Assembly: GCA_900770015.1 (NCBI GenBank)
Contig: CAAGIU010000196.1
Location: forward strand, 1-47,933
Source: an uncultured Oscillospiraceae bacterium
GTDB taxonomy: Bacteria > Bacillota_A > Clostridia > Oscillospirales > Oscillospiraceae
Direction: 5' to 3'
Length of the DNA stretch: 47,933 bases
Shown here: positions 15,090 through 23,930 of the stretch, piece after piece
How positions within the stretch are numbered: position 1 is the first letter of the stretch
Layout of the letters: every line of letters begins with the position of its first letter
Notes under the pieces: model-generated
What the model saw: the letters and a program-made list of their open reading frames with translations, nothing else
Told to the model about the DNA's origin: nothing
Database searches by the model: none
Program-made: the position numbers and the translations under genes

Positions 15090-16490
15090 TCAATCGCCTT
15101 TATCATGTATCATATCGGCGTATGTTTTCAATGTCGCATTCCCTAACTGCTTTGCTTTTTCGATACATCCCTTTGTAAATCCAGACTTCGAGAAGAGAAA
15201 GAAATGCTTTTTCTGATAAGCGAAAAGGTTGCTGCGCTCTATCAGCGTTTCCAGCACGCCGAGATCAACTTTTTCGTTGGTCCATTTGCATTCGGCAAAG
15301 AGGGCGGTATTTTTGTCCTGCTCGCCCATAATGTCAATTTCTGCCTGTCGTTTATGGACAGGATCGTTGCCCCACCAGCGGCCCAGGGAAGTGAATTCCA
15401 CCGGGGACTTTCCGCTCAGCAGCAGCTTCCAAAGGTATTGCTTGCAGATTTCCTCAAACACCTTGCCCATGTAGTCGGAAAGGTACGGTTCGATGCGTTG
15501 ATATACCAGGTCTGCTGCGCCGCGGGAGATCAGGGAAACATTCTCCGGCACAAACCGGTACCAGAAGCGGAACATGTTGTCGTCGATGAAATAGATCGCC
15601 TTTTTTGACGCTTTCTCTCCGTAAGGCAGCTCCTTTTGCACGATGCCCAGCGTGATCAGGTTTTTCAGGTAGGTGGAGCAGACGTTGGTGTCTTCGCCAA
15701 CTTTGCCTGAGATCTCCGACATGCGGGATGATCCGGTGGCAATGGCGGTAATGATGGCTGTATAGATGGCCGGCTCCCGGACCTCCTGTTTCAGCAGATT
15801 TATGGGCTCCTCATAGATCGAGGAAGTGGCGTCCAGGAAGGTGTTTTTGATATTCTCCTCGATGCTGAGCTTGTCGCTCATCTGTAGAAGGTATTGCGGA
15901 GTGCCACCCATGATCCCGTAAGCCAGGGCTTTGTCCTCAGCGGAAAAGTTCTTAAAGTAACCGCAGGTCTCCGCAAAATTAAAGGGCAGCAGCTTGATCT
16001 GCGCCGTTCTCCTGCCGTACAAAGGTGCTTTGTAAGCCAGTACATGATCTTCCATATAGGACATGGACGAGCCGCACAGGATCAGCATCAATTTGGAATG
16101 ATCCTTATATTTGTCGATCAGCAGCTGCAAAGTGGAAGCGAGGCTCTTGGAAGCGCGGGCCACATAGGGGTATTCGTCGATGGCCAGGATCAGGCGTTCC
16201 TTCTCGGACAGCCTGAATACCATTTCCAGGGCAGCCTGAAAAGAGAGAAAAGACATATCCCCATCATAGCCGCTGGCATACTCCATGATGCTTTTGCTGA
16301 AGTTCTCCAGGTTCTGCTTGGCGTTGCTCTCGACGCCCATGAAATAAATCGCGGACTTGCCGTCGATGAAATGGTTGATCAGTGCGGTTTTTCCCACGCG
16401 GCGGCGGCCGTAAAGAACGACAAACTCAAACTTGTCGGAATTGTATAATTTGTTCAGGGAAGCAAGCTCCCGCTCTCTGCCGATAAACAT
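15090..16490 (-). CDS. AAA ATPase with C-terminal DUF234 nuclease-like domain
   Basis: A 466-residue protein of the archaeal/bacterial ATPase family. It opens with MFIGRERELASLNKLY, then Walker A LYGRRRVGKTALI at about 30-42, Walker B LILAIDEYPYVA near 110, and sensor motif LILCGSSMSYM. A winged-helix part follows (SRMSEISGKVGEDTNVCSTYL). The last 110 residues are DUF234: GRWWGNDP, AEIDIMGEQD and ALFAECKWTN, an arrangement of acidic residues and lysine like a PD-(D/E)XK nuclease. The start at 16490 sits behind GGAGGTG. Such proteins are often carried alone on mobile DNA; the role is uncertain. Confidence 0.87.
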   Translation of the reverse strand: MFIGRERELASLNKLYNSDKFEFVVLYGRRRVGKTALINHFIDGKSAIYFMGVESNAKQNLENFSKSIMEYASGYDGDMSFLSFQAALEMVFRLSEKERLILAIDEYPYVARASKSLASTLQLLIDKYKDHSKLMLILCGSSMSYMEDHVLAYKAPLYGRRTAQIKLLPFNFAETCGYFKNFSAEDKALAYGIMGGTPQYLLQMSDKLSIEENIKNTFLDATSSIYEEPINLLKQEVREPAIYTAIITAIATGSSRMSEISGKVGEDTNVCSTYLKNLITLGIVQKELPYGEKASKKAIYFIDDNMFRFWYRFVPENVSLISRGAADLVYQRIEPYLSDYMGKVFEEICKQYLWKLLLSGKSPVEFTSLGRWWGNDPVHKRQAEIDIMGEQDKNTALFAECKWTNEKVDLGVLETLIERSNLFAYQKKHFFLFSKSGFTKGCIEKAKQLGNATLKTYADMIHDKGD

Positions 16491-16519
16491 GGACAGCACC
16501 TCCATCTAAGGCTGTCTCT

Positions 16520-16548
16520 AATATATCACTCTGACGCAAATTAGTCAA
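16520..16548 (-). promoter_or_regulatory. promoter of the DUF234 ATPase gene
   Basis: Reading leftward: TTGACT (16543-16548), exactly 17 bp, TATATT (16520-16525). The transcript would begin near 16513 and reach the start codon at 16490. It lies between the ATPase gene and the IS element. Confidence 0.75.
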
Positions 16549-16612
16549 GTGCGATTTGGCAAATCGTGAATAACTATTTTTTCTTTTCCACCAATTATCA
16601 AGAGATTTCTAG

Positions 16613-17834
16613 GGAACCTCTGATTTAATCGGCACTACCATCCAGATTCCAGACATGGTATAATAGGACCAATAAAGAAATGGTGGTGTAAGATAATGAA
16701 GCAGGAAACGTTTACCGACATCGAATACAGCTATCGAAAAAAGAAAACCAAACGGGAGGAATTTCTGGAAATCATGGATGAGATCATCCCCTGGGATGAG
16801 TGGGTCGGCGTGATCGAACCCTACTACCCCAAGGGAAAACGTGGCCGTCCTCCCATGGGGATCGAGAAAATGCTGCGGATGTATCTGCTTCAGATCTGGT
16901 TCAACTTGTCTGACCCGGCGACTGAGGATGCTATCTATGACAGCTATGCCATGCGGAAATTCACAGGCATTGACTTCATGACAGAAGCAGTTCCGGACGA
17001 AACAACACTGTGCAAATTCCGCCATCTTCTGGAGGCACATGGCCTGAACAAGCTGTTTTTCGAAGCGATCAATCGTGTGATGGTGCAAACCGGTCACATG
17101 ATGAAGGGTGGTACCATTGTAGATGCAACCATCATCAATGCTCCCAGTTCCACCAAAAACGCCCAGAAATCCCGCGATCCGGAAATGCATCAGACGAAAA
17201 AGGGCAATGAATGGAAGTTCGGGATGAAATGCCACATTGGAGTGGATTCCGGCAGCGGCCTGGTGCACACGATGACAGTCACAGCGGCGAATGTCCACGA
17301 TATCAAACAGGCTGCCGCGTTGATTTGCGACGACGATGAAGTGGTATATGGGGATTCCGGGTATCTCGGAATCCAGAAGCGTCCCGAAGTGACCAGCGAC
17401 AAGCATTTAGCCAGTATAGACTACCGCATTAACCGCCGTCCGGGAAAGCTGCCTCGTGTTTCTGATAACGCAATTGACTGGGAACGATATATTGAGAACC
17501 GCAAGTCCTCCGTGCGCTGTAAGGTGGAACACGCATTTCGGATCATCAAGTGTCAGTTTGGCTATAAGAAAACCGTATATCGCGGACTGATGAAAAATGA
17601 GAACCGGCTGTACGCTATGTTTGCCTGCGCCAATTTGTATGCACTTGCCATTGCTGGGCGAAAACTTTCCACAACCTGATATAGGGGCAGTCTGCCCTTT
17701 TTTCGGAAAAGAGGCAGAAATCCTGAGGAATACGGGCCGTTTTTCAATGGAATCTCCTGAATCAAGCGAAAAAGCGGACAATATGACAATATTTTGATTG
17801 CAAACAAAGCACTGGCTATTTATTCAGAGCTTCC
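16613..17834 (+). mobile_element. complete IS5-family insertion sequence
   Basis: A 1,222-bp element with imperfect terminal inverted repeats: left GGAACCTCTGATTTAAT and right (reversed) GGAAGCTCTGAATAAAT, 17 of the first 22 positions equal. It is bounded on both sides by CTAG (16609-16612 and 17835-17838), the 4-bp target duplication typical of the IS5 group. It carries one intact transposase gene. Intact ends, intact gene and an intact target duplication suggest a fairly recent insertion. The unoccupied site would read AGATTTCTAGGCACCACG. Confidence 0.9.
16696..17679 (+). CDS. IS5-family DDE transposase
   Basis: A 327-residue transposase. The N-terminal IS5-type domain includes GRPPMGIEKMLRMYLLQIW and DETTLCKFRHLLE. 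The DDE catalytic residues are D143 (TIVDATIINAPSS), D220 (VVYGDSGYLG) and E278 (SVRCKVEHAFRIIK), with the usual spacing. No frameshift is seen. A TATAAT at 16661-16666 and AATGGTGGTG before the ATG could drive expression. It sits alone inside the element. It cuts and pastes the element by hydrolysis and strand transfer at the terminal repeats. Confidence 0.95.
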   Translation: MKQETFTDIEYSYRKKKTKREEFLEIMDEIIPWDEWVGVIEPYYPKGKRGRPPMGIEKMLRMYLLQIWFNLSDPATEDAIYDSYAMRKFTGIDFMTEAVPDETTLCKFRHLLEAHGLNKLFFEAINRVMVQTGHMMKGGTIVDATIINAPSSTKNAQKSRDPEMHQTKKGNEWKFGMKCHIGVDSGSGLVHTMTVTAANVHDIKQAAALICDDDEVVYGDSGYLGIQKRPEVTSDKHLASIDYRINRRPGKLPRVSDNAIDWERYIENRKSSVRCKVEHAFRIIKCQFGYKKTVYRGLMKNENRLYAMFACANLYALAIAGRKLSTT

Positions 17835-17866
17835 CTAGGCACCACGCAACCAGCCGGCGCAGCGAA

Positions 17867-17993
17867 CCCTTGACAAACCGAAGCATTCAAGCGCTACACT
17901 TCTTGCCGCGAGGGCGTGGTGCAGTGCTGTTTGCTGTCCCCTCCATCGCCCTCGCTCGCGCTTCTCCAGCGCTTGAATGCTGTTTGTCAAGGG
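17867..17993. repeat. 127-bp hairpin/palindromic element (MITE- or REP-like)
   Basis: Outer arms: CCCTTGACAAAC plus AGCATTCAAGCGCT on the left (17867-17895, split by a 3-nt CGA insert) are exactly reversed on the right (17968-17993), 26 paired bases. An inner pair, GCGAGGGCG (17908-17916) and CGCCCTCGC (17947-17955), lies inside, so the whole can fold into one long stem-loop. It contains no gene. It lies 32 bp from the IS end, inside about 380 bp (17680-18060) without any gene. It may be a miniature transposon or a large RNA hairpin. Confidence 0.6.
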
Positions 17994-18060
17994 CGGCGGT
18001 GGGTTACGAGATTTTCTGCAATTTCCTCCTCTCGGGGGCTTGACTTTTAATAGTCAGTCT

Positions 18061-18854
18061 TTAAATGTACTTTTGAATAAACGCCATCATCCTCTCAAAG
18101 GCTTCTTTGGCATGTGGCTCATGATCCATTTGGTCCATATAACCGTGAGGCAGCTTTGCGCCGGGGAAGAAGACCAGATCATTGGGCACACCGATCTCAT
18201 CCAGCTTTTTTTGAGGCCGCGTCCTTCTGTGATGAAATAGCCAGATTCATCATTTGGCTCATTCGATGCGTTGATCCAGCTGGGAATGAATGTGTCACGA
18301 ATAAAGTTCTTTGCGTTGATGATGCCAACCGCCTCCGGCGTGTTGTGTTTCGCTCCAACAGCGCAGCCCAGCATGGCGTACATATTGCTGTCAAATACGC
18401 TGGCGTCCAGCGTGGCTTCGTCGATGGCCAGGACCTTCAGGTTTTCCTGTGTCATAGCGGGATTGACACCAAGCATGCCGGCGTAGTCGGGATTGCAGAC
18501 ACAGGCAGCATAGATTACTGTCATATTGGCTCCGGCGCTTCCTCCGGAAAGGCAAACATGAGACATGTCCAGATGAAGTTCCTCTTCGTGAGATATCAGG
18601 TAACGCAGCAGTTCATCGCACTGCCGGATGGGGACTGGAAAACGATACTCAGGCGCCAGCGCGTAATCCGCATTCACGAGAATATACCCTGCTTTCACGA
18701 TGGCTTCCAGTTTTCCCACACCGCCGCCACCGGTCTGCAGCGGGTCGCCAGCGGACTTGTTGCCGAAGATAAATCCGCCACCGTGAAAGTACACCACAAC
18801 AGGCCGCTTTTTCCCGCTGTCATCGGGATACCAGATGTCCGCGAAGCTGTTGGG
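18061..18854 (-). pseudogene. alpha/beta hydrolase (HSL-type esterase), 5'-truncated and frameshifted
   Basis: A carboxylesterase of the hormone-sensitive-lipase type. Oxyanion motif HGGGFIFG and nucleophile motif SGGSAGANM are clear. It has lost its start: the frame can be read back to PNSFADIWYPDD and then stops at a junction with acetyltransferase sequence near 18855. Near the 3' end the frame breaks around 18205-18222. Removing one G and one A (the A from a seven-A run) would read ITEDAASKKLDEIGVPNDL and continue to the proper end at 18061 (AFIQKYI). The catalytic aspartate and histidine (DLVFFPGAKLPHGY) therefore lie out of frame. It is not expected to be functional. Confidence 0.8.
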
Positions 18855-18859
18855 ATATC

Positions 18860-19030
18860 TATGATGCGGAAGTGTTTAAGGAATTACTGCAGGCGGCGTT
18901 GTCTAATGCCAAGCATCGAAAGGGCAACGTGATGACGTTTTTTTGCGATGAGGAATATGAAAAAGTTGCGAAGGAATGTGGACTTGAATGCATCGGAAAT
19001 TATCTCTGTTACAAGACCCATTTGAACTGA
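18860..19030 (+). pseudogene. C-terminal remnant of a GNAT acetyltransferase
   Basis: 57 codons reading YDAEVFKELLQAALSNAKH, VMTFFCDEEYEKVAKECG and LECIGNYLCYKTHLN, then a stop. This is the usual last helix-strand unit of a GNAT N-acetyltransferase (the -ECGLECIGNY- turn). The N-terminal acetyl-CoA-binding part is absent; the sequence runs directly into the broken esterase on the other strand. Together they mark a rearrangement point. The 98 bp up to 19128 hold only a CCCC/GGGG hairpin near 19101-19118. Confidence 0.6.
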
Positions 19031-19128
19031 CAACTTCCAGCTTATCGGGACACCTGTTGGCAAGAAAACTCGGAAGAGAAAAGCGATTTCCGCAAAAAAT
19101 ACCCCCGCAAGTTGGGGTAATTCACTGC

Positions 19129-20925
19129 TTATTCTCTTTGAAAATAATAGTATAGGCCCCAATCTTGATCATTTGCCCACGGGTCGTAGAAATGAGCGGT
19201 GACACCGTTTACACTTCTGGGATAAACCATGGCACAGCTTGCACTTCCATCCTCAAAGAAGAGAGGAAGGCTTCCTCTAAGATTTTTTTCTGCCCTGACC
19301 AGCCATTCCTTTTCACCGGTAATATGCCCATAACGTTCGAATGCCAAGCCGCTGAGGCTGCTCCAATAATGCGGAAAAGTATCTCCCAGCATATGCCGTT
19401 TTCCAAACCAGTATCCATCCCAGTGTCTGATCGCCACCTCGTTGAAATGATAATCAGGCTGCATTCCCTGGAATAGTATCAAAAGTTTCATCTGTTCCCT
19501 TGCTGCAGAAAGTAATGCCTGCTTTCCACTGAGTTGATAACCCATTAGCAGCATGTTCACTGCAGGTGCGACGATACTCTGCTCATAATCCACTTCGCTT
19601 GTAGGATAATGAATTCCAATGTCTGCGATTTTCTCTGCATGATGGATAAACAGGTGCCGCATGTCTTCTGCACGGTCAGTCATGCCGGCTTCTTTTAGCA
19701 GCGCAACAATACTAGTCATGGGAATGCCAATGGCATAGAATCTGTCACCACCACGATCATAATAGTTTTCCATTACATCAGCGGCCCGTTTTATCCATAC
19801 AGGTTCATGAGTAACTCGGAATAGTTCCATAAAGAACACAGCGACCCATGCTTCGTTATACAGGCGGTGTCTTTCTTCCATATAGCCAGCATCGTCATAG
19901 ACAGTATGGATTTTTTCTTCATAGATTTCCCTGAGAATAAAATCTGCGTAATTCCAGAGACTCTTCTCCAATGCAGCATCGTGGAAATACCGACAGGCCA
20001 AAGCGACTAAAGCACCCATCCCCAAACGTTCTCTTGCGCTGTTATGATCAGGAATGTCATGACTGTAGCACAGCTTGTTTGTTTCATTATCGTAAATCAG
20101 ATATGCCCCGCATAAATGGGAGGAAGTATCCATACACTGTTGCTTTTCTACAATAAACTGGGCCCGGCGGCGCAGCAACTCAGTTGCAGGCGGCATGATT
20201 CGCCAGCAAGCAGTGGTTGATTTTCCGTTTGACTGGAACGTTTGACAAATCTCTCCCGTTCGGCTAGTGTCCACGAATCCTCCGTTCCATTTTACTTTAT
20301 CGTAATGAAAAGCGACCCATTGCTCGGAAGTGATGAAAAGCGAACCAAAGTATGCTTTCAGAATGCGCTTCCAGTCTTCTATTCCCTCATGGCGAAACAG
20401 CCTCCACCGAAGGATCTTTTTTTCTTCAGGAGCCAGAGAAAACTCTTTTGGATGAAGCAAAATAACCCCTCGCGTATTGCTGACACAGTGACTTTCCGTT
20501 AAACTGCGCTGGATGCTGTAGCTTTCTAAAGATCCCTGTGTGAGAATCATTCCCAAATGTGGAGCTTGGCCGCCCATTCGAATCGCAAGCACCCAGGAGA
20601 CTTCTCCGCCGCACCAGACATGAGCATGGCAGCGCTGGGGCAGGCAGATATCCGCAGCCAAATAATTATCATTCAGCGGAAGCGAAATGGACACGCTACC
20701 CGCATCACAGAAAATGGTTTCCTGCGATTCGTTCGTAAAGATATAGGTTTCCTCAAGCGAATCATCCTGAAGGATAGTTCGAGCAGAGGTGCAGGAGATG
20801 CCATTGGGTGCAGCCATCTCTCCCCAGAGATGAGGCTCATTTACCCAGTTCATGCGGAATGGGTCATCTGCAAAAGTGATCTTTGCCAGAGAGCCGTTTT
20901 TTTCTTCTAAAACCCAGTGACTCAT
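19129..20925 (-). CDS. putative six-hairpin glycosidase-like protein
   Basis: A 598-residue soluble protein with a beta-rich N-terminal third and a helical C-terminal two thirds. The helical part has repeated aromatic and acidic motifs of an (alpha/alpha)6 barrel: HNSARERLGMGALVALACRYF, MEERHRLYNEAWVAVFF, DRGGDRFYAIGIP, RHWDGYWFGKRHMLGDTFPH and a last DPWANDQDWGLYY. No signal peptide is present, so it should act in the cytoplasm on imported oligosaccharides. The start has AAAGGGAGG. It follows a sugar-permease gene by 14 bp, consistent with a sugar-use operon whose upstream half is missing. I cannot name a CAZy family from sequence alone. Confidence 0.6.
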   Translation of the reverse strand: MSHWVLEEKNGSLAKITFADDPFRMNWVNEPHLWGEMAAPNGISCTSARTILQDDSLEETYIFTNESQETIFCDAGSVSISLPLNDNYLAADICLPQRCHAHVWCGGEVSWVLAIRMGGQAPHLGMILTQGSLESYSIQRSLTESHCVSNTRGVILLHPKEFSLAPEEKKILRWRLFRHEGIEDWKRILKAYFGSLFITSEQWVAFHYDKVKWNGGFVDTSRTGEICQTFQSNGKSTTACWRIMPPATELLRRRAQFIVEKQQCMDTSSHLCGAYLIYDNETNKLCYSHDIPDHNSARERLGMGALVALACRYFHDAALEKSLWNYADFILREIYEEKIHTVYDDAGYMEERHRLYNEAWVAVFFMELFRVTHEPVWIKRAADVMENYYDRGGDRFYAIGIPMTSIVALLKEAGMTDRAEDMRHLFIHHAEKIADIGIHYPTSEVDYEQSIVAPAVNMLLMGYQLSGKQALLSAAREQMKLLILFQGMQPDYHFNEVAIRHWDGYWFGKRHMLGDTFPHYWSSLSGLAFERYGHITGEKEWLVRAEKNLRGSLPLFFEDGSASCAMVYPRSVNGVTAHFYDPWANDQDWGLYYYFQRE

Positions 20926-20939
20926 GACATGCCTCCCTT

Positions 20940-21530
20940 TTATTCCTTAACAGAACCGATCATAATCCCCGTTACGAAGTATTTCTGAATAAACGGATAA
21001 ACCGCGAGCATGGGAATAATCGTAATAAATACTTTCGCCGCATTCAGGGACTTGTTGGACAGCTGGTTCATCTTAATCATTTGTTCCGTTGTCAGATTTA
21101 CTCCCATCGGGATACTGACAACAATCTGGCGGATGTAGGTTTGCAGTGGATAATGTGATTCTGAATTGGAAAGCACAAGCCCCTGAAAGTATTCATTCCA
21201 ATAGTAAACACTGACGAACAGGGTAATTGTAGCGATAACGGATTTGGAGCAGGGAACAACAATTTGGAAAAGAGTCCGCCATTTTCCTGCGCCATCCATT
21301 ATGGCAGCCTCCTCGACATCCTTCGGAAAGTTTCTGAAAAAATTCATCATCAGTATCACATTATATACGGGGAGACTGCCACTTAGGATCAGGCCAGCCA
21401 TGTTGTCCATCATGCCATAATTCTTCATGCACATGTACCAGGGAATGGTTCCGCCATTGAACAGCATGCAAAATACCACAATCCACATCGTAACGTTTCT
21501 ACCATGAAACTCTCGTTGACTGTGATCCTG
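20940..21530 (-). pseudogene. sugar ABC permease (MalG/YtcP type), 5' half missing
   Basis: The C-terminal part of an inner-membrane permease of a carbohydrate ABC importer. The EAA loop is present (VEEAAIMDGAGKWRTLFQIV), as are the FNGGTIPWYM segment and the typical last residues PFIQKYFVTGIMIGSVKE. The 182-residue open part lacks about 110 residues with the first two or three membrane helices. In-frame homology can be read upstream (SQREFHGRNVT) as far as about 21530, where it meets the stop codon of the cupin gene. The break therefore coincides with the edge of the MarR/radical SAM/cupin cassette. The full-length paralogue in this window is the permease at 40843-41730. Confidence 0.8.
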
Positions 21531-21532
21531 TC

Positions 21533-21886
21533 TTATCCGATGACAGCATCCCCGGCAGTATACTCTTCGAGGGAATTCTCCCGAACCTGAATACAGGCCC
21601 AGCTGACAGGTGAATCGGCGGCGGCGCTGAACTGCCGCTTCACTGCGGGCGCTACCCTGATCACATCTCCGGCGGCAAAATCAACTTTTTCGCCGTCGAG
21701 TATAGCGCTGCCCTTGCCGGACAGGATGATGTAGATTTCCTCATTCTTCTTATGGGTGTGTACGAAAGGCACACCCGCGCCTGCGGGAAGGTTGTTGATG
21801 CTGATCTCCGCGCCGGTCAGTCCCAGTACGTCGTGCAGTTCGGTTCTCGGGTCCTGCTTTGCGTTCCACTTGCTGAAGTTTGCCAT
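21533..21886 (-). CDS. small cupin-domain protein
   Basis: A 117-residue single-domain cupin. The two cupin motifs are present: HTHKKNEEIYIILSGKG (metal-binding histidines and glutamate) and DVIRVAPAVKRQFSAAAD. This variant lacks the last histidine in the second motif. Only one base separates the radical SAM gene's stop codon from this ATG, and the Shine-Dalgarno (GGAGGAAAA) lies inside the upstream gene, so translation is coupled. It is the last gene of the MarR/radical SAM cassette. A role as sugar- or metabolite-binding enzyme in the cassette's pathway is inference. Confidence 0.85.
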   Translation of the reverse strand: MANFSKWNAKQDPRTELHDVLGLTGAEISINNLPAGAGVPFVHTHKKNEEIYIILSGKGSAILDGEKVDFAAGDVIRVAPAVKRQFSAAADSPVSWACIQVRENSLEEYTAGDAVIG

Positions 21887-21887
21887 G

Positions 21888-22811
21888 TCAGTTTTCCTCC
21901 TTCTTATTTCGAACTCCCGTATTCTGGGAGCCTCGAACCTCTTCATGATAGAAGTAGTCCACGATGGTCGGATGCCCCTGCGGTACGCGCTCGTAGGGCG
22001 TTTCATTATCCACGAAGCGGCAGCCGTATCTGTGAGCCATCTCTTCGGCTTTCTTTTCGAGGGCTTCAAAATAGCCGCGATTCCGCTTTCCGTAGATCTC
22101 CTCATACAGCGGCATCAGATGCGGATACTTCGCCGCGATATAGTCCATGATCGTCTTCTTGAATCCGCCGCGCAGGTTCAGGTTCTCCAGCCAGACCAGG
22201 TCACACTGATCCTTCGCCCGTTCGAAGATCGCCTCAATGTCCGTGATCCCGGGAAATACCGGCGAAATGAAGCATACCGTCCGGATGCCCGCGTCGTAGA
22301 CCTGCTTCATAGCCGCGAGACGTCTTTCGATGCTGACCGCCGCGTCCATATCGTTTTTGAAATTTTCATCCAGCGTGTTCACCGACCATGAAACCGTCAG
22401 CCGGTTCCGCTTGTTGATCTCCGTCAGCAGATCCATATCCCGCAGGACGAGATCGGATTTGGTGCAGATCAGGATATCCGCACCGCTGTCCTTCAGCTGT
22501 TCCAGAAGAAGGCGGGTCTTTCCGAACTTCTCCTCCAACGGGTTATATCCGTCGGTCACCGTGCCGACGATCACCTTCTGCCCGGCATATTTCTGCGGAT
22601 TGGTGATGGCGGGCCATTCCTTCACATCCATGAAGGTGCCCCAATCCTCGGTATGCCCGGTAAACCGCTTCATAAAGCTGGCATAGCAGTATTTGCAAGC
22701 ATGGGGACAGCCCACATACGGGTTGACCGAATACCCGCCCAGCGGCCCATTCGACTTGGTCATGATGCTCTTCGTCTGGACAAATCCTACTTTGATTTCC
22801 GGCTGCTCCAT
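21888..22811 (-). CDS. radical SAM protein, second of a mobile pair (SPL-like)
   Basis: A 307-residue radical SAM enzyme. The 4Fe-4S motif is CPHACKYCYA (CxxxCxxC) near residues 35-44. It continues with VIVGTVTDGYNPLEEKF and ADILICTKSDLVLRD, typical of the spore-photoproduct-lyase-like branch. It overlaps the preceding radical SAM gene by 25 bp. This gene order (MarR, then two radical SAM genes) is the arrangement known in databases as a radical SAM mobile pair; this gene corresponds to protein B. The substrate is not known. The start ATG is inside the end of the preceding gene, so the two proteins are probably made together. Confidence 0.85.
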   Translation of the reverse strand: MEQPEIKVGFVQTKSIMTKSNGPLGGYSVNPYVGCPHACKYCYASFMKRFTGHTEDWGTFMDVKEWPAITNPQKYAGQKVIVGTVTDGYNPLEEKFGKTRLLLEQLKDSGADILICTKSDLVLRDMDLLTEINKRNRLTVSWSVNTLDENFKNDMDAAVSIERRLAAMKQVYDAGIRTVCFISPVFPGITDIEAIFERAKDQCDLVWLENLNLRGGFKKTIMDYIAAKYPHLMPLYEEIYGKRNRGYFEALEKKAEEMAHRYGCRFVDNETPYERVPQGHPTIVDYFYHEEVRGSQNTGVRNKKEEN

Positions 22812-23488
22812 GTTCTCTGCTCCTCCAATACATGATTGAATGCTTCCGGCAGTTCCTGGATCATCTGTTCTTCACCCATGATGGGAATGAGATCCTCTTT
22901 CCAGAAAACGGGGATGTGACCGTTATGCGCCTGCTCTGTCAGGGAACAAGCCCATGCGGGCTCGGTGTGAATCTTCCGGCTCTGCGCTCCGGTCATGGTG
23001 CCGACGACGATCCAGTCGATACCGGACAGATCTACCGTGCCCGGATCATCGAAGAGCGGCTCGAAGGTTACGTGATAATGTCCGGCTTTTATATTTTTTC
23101 GCAGCGCGTCGATGCGCCAGAGCTCTGCTTTTCGGGTAACTGTGACGCCAAACCAGGCATTGTCCAGGTCGGTGCTGAAATCCAGCAGGTCGGGACGCTT
23201 GCTGAGGAAGAGGAACTGGTGCTGGGGGTTCTCGCGGATCTTCGCAAAGACCGCCTCACGCCATTCCGGTTTCCAGCCCGCCAGGTCGCTCATGCCCGTC
23301 AGCAGGAAGTTCTGCGGGCGGGGCTTGTCCATCAATCGCAGCTTGCCCGGAAAGAACTCCGGCTGTGAGAAATCATCGATCATGTGATAACGCTTCACAT
23401 TGTTTCGCGCGTAGCAGTACGGACAGCCCACCGTACAACCGATCACCAGGTTCATGTTCTGGATCAGATCCTTGATGCATACGCTCAT
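22787..23488 (-). CDS. radical SAM protein, first of a mobile pair
   Basis: A 233-residue protein with the cluster motif GCTVGCPYCYARNN (C18, C22, C25) near its N-terminus, then FSQPEFFPGKLRLM, NFLLTGMSDLAGW and QFLFLSKRPD, and an HYHVTFEPLFDDPG segment. It resembles the DUF5131-like/phage Gp37-like radical SAM proteins. Its ATG overlaps the MarR stop codon as ATGA (23485-23488), giving strict coupling, and its 3' end overlaps the second radical SAM gene. It corresponds to protein A of the mobile pair. Function unknown. Two small radical SAM enzymes made in fixed ratio suggest a complex or a two-step reaction. Confidence 0.85.
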   Translation of the reverse strand: MSVCIKDLIQNMNLVIGCTVGCPYCYARNNVKRYHMIDDFSQPEFFPGKLRLMDKPRPQNFLLTGMSDLAGWKPEWREAVFAKIRENPQHQFLFLSKRPDLLDFSTDLDNAWFGVTVTRKAELWRIDALRKNIKAGHYHVTFEPLFDDPGTVDLSGIDWIVVGTMTGAQSRKIHTEPAWACSLTEQAHNGHIPVFWKEDLIPIMGEEQMIQELPEAFNHVLEEQRTWSSRKSK

Positions 23489-23922
23489 GACTTCAGCTTC
23501 TCCTCCAGATTCCGCTGTATCCGTTGCAGGTATTCCTCAAACTGCCGGACTTCATCATCCGTGAAATCCTGATAATATAGCGTCCCCATCTGGTCGGAAA
23601 CGGCGTCATAGTCGGCCTTCAGCGCTCTGGCCTTATCGGTCAGGAACAACAGGGTCTTCCGCTTGTCCCGGCTGTCAGGCTCTCTGCGGAGCAGGCCCTG
23701 GCGTTCCATGCGCTCCAGCATTGTGGTCAGGGATGTGATGGCAAGACCGCATGTTTCAGAGATTGTTTTGATCGGCACGCCGTCCTGCTGCCAGAGGACA
23801 TACAGGATCCGTCCCTGTGCGCCGTTGAAGGCGTCAACGCCTTTTTCGGCCAGCACTTTTTCAAAGATACGATCACCCAGCTGCTTGATCTTTGTGACCA
23901 GAAAACCACCGTTCGTTACCAT
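23485..23922 (-). CDS. MarR-family regulator of the radical SAM pair
   Basis: A 145-residue winged-helix regulator: VDAFNGAQGRILYVLW, the recognition helix IKTISETCGLAITSLTTMLERM, and the wing LLRREPDSRDKRKTLLFLTDKA. The usual MarR dimerisation helices are at both ends. The ATG at 23922 has TAGGAGCTG upstream; longer readings upstream are in the promoter. Its own promoter is a near-perfect consensus with an inverted repeat around the -10 box, so autorepression released by a small molecule or oxidant is likely. Confidence 0.9.
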   Translation of the reverse strand: MVTNGGFLVTKIKQLGDRIFEKVLAEKGVDAFNGAQGRILYVLWQQDGVPIKTISETCGLAITSLTTMLERMERQGLLRREPDSRDKRKTLLFLTDKARALKADYDAVSDQMGTLYYQDFTDDEVRQFEEYLQRIQRNLEEKLKS

Positions 23923-23930
23923 GAAAACAG

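Noticed and set aside
17798..18240. Open frames across the 127-bp hairpin element
   Set aside because: They are produced by the palindrome and the antisense of the broken esterase; no start signals.
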